Positions 61,329 to 64,000 of a DNA stretch of 64,000 nucleotides are shown here, piece by piece. Both the position numbers and the translations under genes were made by a program. Below the pieces are notes generated by a model, which had not been told where the DNA came from, made no database searches, and saw nothing but the letters and a program-made list of their open reading frames with translations. Position 1 is the stretch's first letter, and each line of letters begins with the position of its first letter. The stretch is from Verrucomicrobiia bacterium (GTDB taxonomy: Bacteria > Verrucomicrobiota > Verrucomicrobiia > Limisphaerales > JADLHS01). The DNA is taken from contig JAMLJH010000002.1 in assembly GCA_023953615.1 (NCBI GenBank), positions 522,592 to 586,591 on the forward strand. Reading direction: 5' to 3'.

Positions 61329-62249
61329 TTAAGCGTTGGTGAGTTCGTTCAGGCGATACCTGAGGCGCGGCAATGGCACAATATGAACCAACGCGGCAGC
61401 GGCGGTTCCGGTCGGCTCCATGGAGCCGACCTTGCCGACTACGTCTTGGAACTCCTCCAATGTCTGACCGAGGCGGGCGTTGAACTCGGCCGTTTCCGCA
61501 GCCACCACGGTTTCTTTTCTGGCTTGATTGACAAATTCGTCGTCCGAAGCCGCCGCATTGGCGCCGTGGTTGGCGAAGAATTCGGCAAAGTCCGCAATCA
61601 CCGAAAGCGTTGTGGGAATGTCCAACACGATCGCGGTCTTGCGGCGTGGGTTCAAAGCGAGGCGGGCAAAAATCGGACGGGGTCGTCCCGCGACCGCGAC
61701 CTTGAGTTCCTGCCATTCATATTCGGAGTTACTTTCTTTGGCCAAAGATTTGAGCCATTCCTCGTGCCGCTCCGGATTCACATCCGCGAGGGTTGTCGGA
61801 ATCCCAATCAACACGCCACCGATCCGGTAGTCTCCGAATCGGATCACCTCGGTATGAATCGGGTGATGGCGATCCCGGATGGCCAGAATCAACGGGCGGA
61901 TGAAGTTGAAGTAATATCCGGCGGCCAGACCGCGGGCGAGATTGTAGGACTCCGTTTCCGACCGCGCGCTATCAACGCGCCTGAAGATCAGAATCGCCGC
62001 CAGCACAAACGCTCCGAGGCCGCCGAGAATGGATGCGAGCGGTTCGAGCCAGTTGGACGCGTCTTGTGCCGTTCCTCTCGCAAGACCATCCCAAAGCCAC
62101 CAAATGGAAAAGGCAAAGGAAGCGGCGAGAAACAGGGCTCCCTGCCACGGCCAGGCGGTGAGAATGATCTTCCAGCGGGGATTTGGCTTCGGTCGCATCG
62201 CCCCAATTCTTGAGGTCAAACCGGCTGAAGCAAGAATCAATTTTACCAT
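61329..62249 (-). CDS. Membrane-anchored bacterial STING-like protein (TM-STING)
   Basis: The product is 306 residues; a second possible start is at 62198. Two transmembrane helices (about 28-53 and 67-89) precede a cytosolic domain at 103-270. It reads LARGLAAGYYFNFIRPL (104-120), GVLIGIPTTL (145-154), the AGRPRPIFARL strand, and RKTAIVLDIPTTLSVIADF (203-221). This order fits prokaryotic STING domains: a dimer helix with YxNFxxP, then a DxPTTL-type motif near the ligand pocket. These receptors bind cyclic dinucleotides in CBASS anti-phage defence, and transmembrane forms are proposed to harm the membrane. No CD-NTase gene is in the window. Assignment is by sequence pattern. Confidence 0.7.
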   Translation of the reverse strand: MVKLILASAGLTSRIGAMRPKPNPRWKIILTAWPWQGALFLAASFAFSIWWLWDGLARGTAQDASNWLEPLASILGGLGAFVLAAILIFRRVDSARSETESYNLARGLAAGYYFNFIRPLILAIRDRHHPIHTEVIRFGDYRIGGVLIGIPTTLADVNPERHEEWLKSLAKESNSEYEWQELKVAVAGRPRPIFARLALNPRRKTAIVLDIPTTLSVIADFAEFFANHGANAAASDDEFVNQARKETVVAAETAEFNARLGQTLEEFQDVVGKVGSMEPTGTAAAALVHIVPLPRLRYRLNELTNA

Positions 62250-62463
62250 GCAAGAGATGGATTGGAATTGATTACCGGCGCCGCGGCGCTGGTATTACGC
62301 GGCGACCAAGTCTGGCTTGAAAAATAGGATCGCGCGTTCCCGGACAAGCTGGGCATTTTTCTCGCCGCTGCTGACGAGGTCGTTATGAAATTCGTGGTTG
62401 CGCTTTGGGCATGTTCGAAGAATCCGACTCGCCGCGCGCACGCGGATGCGTCACGATGCTTTC

Positions 62464-64000
62464 ATGCGACTGAAGTTGCGCCTCATCTCGTTGCTGCCAG
62501 TTCTGGTGTGGATATCACTATCCGCTACCGGCCAGGTCACGGATTCATGTGACCCGATCCGAACCTTCGCTGACGGCAAACAGCCGTTGCGCGAGATTTT
62601 TGTCTCGCCTGTGGGAAACAACTCCACCGGGAATGGCACTCAGGCGAATCCCTACAAAACCATCGGCCGCGCTTTGCAGGGGGTGCAGCCCGGCGATGCC
62701 ATTCGGCTGTTGCCCGGCAATCACGTGGCCGGTAATTCGATTGGAAACTTTGCTGGAACGGCGGAGTCGCCTATTTGGATTGGCGGTGTGCCGGGGCAAC
62801 CTCGTCCGGTAATCAGTGGCGGCGGCACGGCCATTCAGCTTTCAAAAGTTCGTTACGTGGTTCTGGAAAATCTCGAAGTCAGCGGCGCGACCGCCAATGG
62901 CATCAACTGCGATGACGGCGGCGATTACGCAAACAGCAACGCAACACATCACGTCATGTTCCGCAATCTTTACTTTCACGACATCGGCACGGGCGGCAAC
63001 AACGATGGTTTGAAACTTTCGGGCGTGAACGATTACTTCGTGCTCGATTGCGAATTCGCCCGAATGAGCGCGGGAGGCAGCGGCATTGATCACGTGGGGT
63101 GTCATCGCGGGTTGATCGCGCGCTGCGCGTTCACGGACGCGGGCAGCAATTCGATTCAATGCAAGGGCGGCAGTGAAGACCTGGAGATCCGTTGGAATCG
63201 CTTTACCAACGGCGGCGCTCGCGCCATCAACATCGGCGGCTCGACCGGCTTCGAGTATTTCCGTCCACCGCTTGATCCCGCCGGACCGAACTCGGAATCC
63301 CGGAACATTCGGGTGATTGCGAATCTGTTTCGCGGGTCCGAGGCGCCCGTGGCGTTCGTCGGCACGGTCCATTCGCTGGTCGCGAACAACACCATCATCG
63401 AGCCAGCCCGCTGGGTGTTGCGCATTCTGCAGGAGACCGTTTCCAGCGGCGGTTACACGTTTTTGTCCTGTGGCAGCAATCAATTCGTCAACAACCTGAT
63501 TTACTTTGATCGCTCGCAAATCAGCACGTTTGTGAACGTGGGCGCAGATACGGACGCCGCATCGTTCCGGTTTGCGAACAACCTCTGGTATGCGTTCAAT
63601 CAACCCGGCCAATCGCAGCCATCACTGCCCGTGGCGGAAACGAACGGGGTTTATGGACTCGACCCGTTGTTCGCGGATGCGGCTGCGGGGGATTTCGCGG
63701 TCGCGACCAACAGTCCGGCCGCAGCCAAGGGGCAGCGTTTGCCCAAAGTGTGGGCGGACAACCTGGAGCATTGCTACGCCAATCCGCCAAGCATCGGCGC
63801 GTTCGAAGCGAAACCACCGCGTCCGGATCGCGTGGATGCGGATGGTGATTTCATGCCGGATTTGTGGGAGGCGGACAATGGGCTGGACCGTGACGATCCC
63901 AACGACGCCGCGCTTGATGCGGACAATGACGGCTTGAGTAATTTCGCCGAATACCTGGCCGGCACGAACCCCAACGATTCCCAATCAGTATTTGCGTTAC
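62464..64000 (+). CDS. Secreted right-handed beta-helix protein, 3' end outside the window
   Basis: ATG at 62464 opens a signal peptide (LRLISLLPVLVWISLSATG). Then EIFVSPVGNNSTGNGTQANP and YKTIGRALQGVQPGDAIRLLPG appear, the DUF1565-like start of parallel beta-helix proteins. Repeated rungs follow (YVVLENLEVSGATANGI, NLYFHDIG, FVLDCEFARMSAGGSGIDHV, LVANNTIIEP, NNLIYFD). Near the end come Ca-binding thrombospondin-3-like repeats (DADGDFMPDLWE, DADNDGLSNFAEYLAGTNPND). The frame is open at base 64000. It may be a polysaccharide lyase or binding protein; no catalytic site is clear. Confidence 0.85.
   Translation, partial: MRLKLRLISLLPVLVWISLSATGQVTDSCDPIRTFADGKQPLREIFVSPVGNNSTGNGTQANPYKTIGRALQGVQPGDAIRLLPGNHVAGNSIGNFAGTAESPIWIGGVPGQPRPVISGGGTAIQLSKVRYVVLENLEVSGATANGINCDDGGDYANSNATHHVMFRNLYFHDIGTGGNNDGLKLSGVNDYFVLDCEFARMSAGGSGIDHVGCHRGLIARCAFTDAGSNSIQCKGGSEDLEIRWNRFTNGGARAINIGGSTGFEYFRPPLDPAGPNSESRNIRVIANLFRGSEAPVAFVGTVHSLVANNTIIEPARWVLRILQETVSSGGYTFLSCGSNQFVNNLIYFDRSQISTFVNVGADTDAASFRFANNLWYAFNQPGQSQPSLPVAETNGVYGLDPLFADAAAGDFAVATNSPAAAKGQRLPKVWADNLEHCYANPPSIGAFEAKPPRPDRVDADGDFMPDLWEADNGLDRDDPNDAALDADNDGLSNFAEYLAGTNPNDSQSVFAL

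Noticed and set aside
1..64000. tRNA, rRNA and CRISPR arrays
   Set aside because: I looked for TpsiC-loop-like GGTTCRAATCC sequences and for regularly spaced repeats and saw none.

Overview
The window looks like a chromosomal segment from a Verrucomicrobiota bacterium, probably of the Limisphaerales/Pedosphaera type. This is inferred from gene content, not from a marker gene. The signs are a pseudopilin with an N-terminal prepilin cleavage motif next to a large secreted LamG/Ig protein, a DUF4832 glycosidase-like protein, GH92 and sialidase-like enzymes, a signal-peptide plus RHS-tip protein, and short palindromic repeats between genes. Base composition is moderately GC-rich. Lower-GC patches mark the likely acquired stretches near 39.2-39.9 kb and 56.9-59.3 kb and an insert inside thrS. 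I found no rRNA, tRNA or CRISPR array.

Layout. 1-6.4 kb: the end of an FG-GAP protein, a DUF4832 protein, and a tightly coupled luxE-luxC-queD-apbE operon. 6.4-11.5 kb: mnmA, then the housekeeping run prs-rplY-pth-rpsF-ssb-rplI. 11.5-18 kb: LamG protein, pseudopilin, gatB and a sialidase-like protein. 18-24.4 kb: pgl, waaA, a lipoprotein, rpmE, prfA with a 23S-intervening-sequence-type protein gene attached, a HAD phosphatase and a cupin. 24.5-26.4 kb: a PvuII-like restriction-modification cassette. 26.8-32 kb: mpl, a nucleotidyltransferase pair that may be a toxin-antitoxin, and a frameshifted MmeI-like methylase carrying an in-frame palindromic repeat. 32-41 kb: a SGNH protein, a FadL-type porin, a four-gene cluster of unknown function behind a SAM-I-like leader RNA, a truncated IS4 element and decayed genes. 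41-53 kb: GH92 mannosidase, a TPR/SGNH protein, an esterase-SGNH fusion, gluQ, an M23 peptidase, a pseudopilin-like protein, a LacI regulator, nadK and tlyA. 53.4-62.3 kb: thrS followed by an accessory region. From 62.46 kb: a secreted beta-helix protein running off the end.

The most striking part is 53.4-62.3 kb. Complete thrS is followed by three displaced fragments of thrS, two of them ending in a thrS-type 3' end. Between them lie toxin/immunity-like genes, an IS3 deletion derivative, a second restriction-modification pair and small orphan genes. Just beyond the last fragment, pointing back toward thrS, lies a gene I read as a membrane-anchored bacterial STING receptor. No CD-NTase is visible beside it. 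The region reads as an integration or recombination hotspot at thrS loaded with defence and conflict genes.
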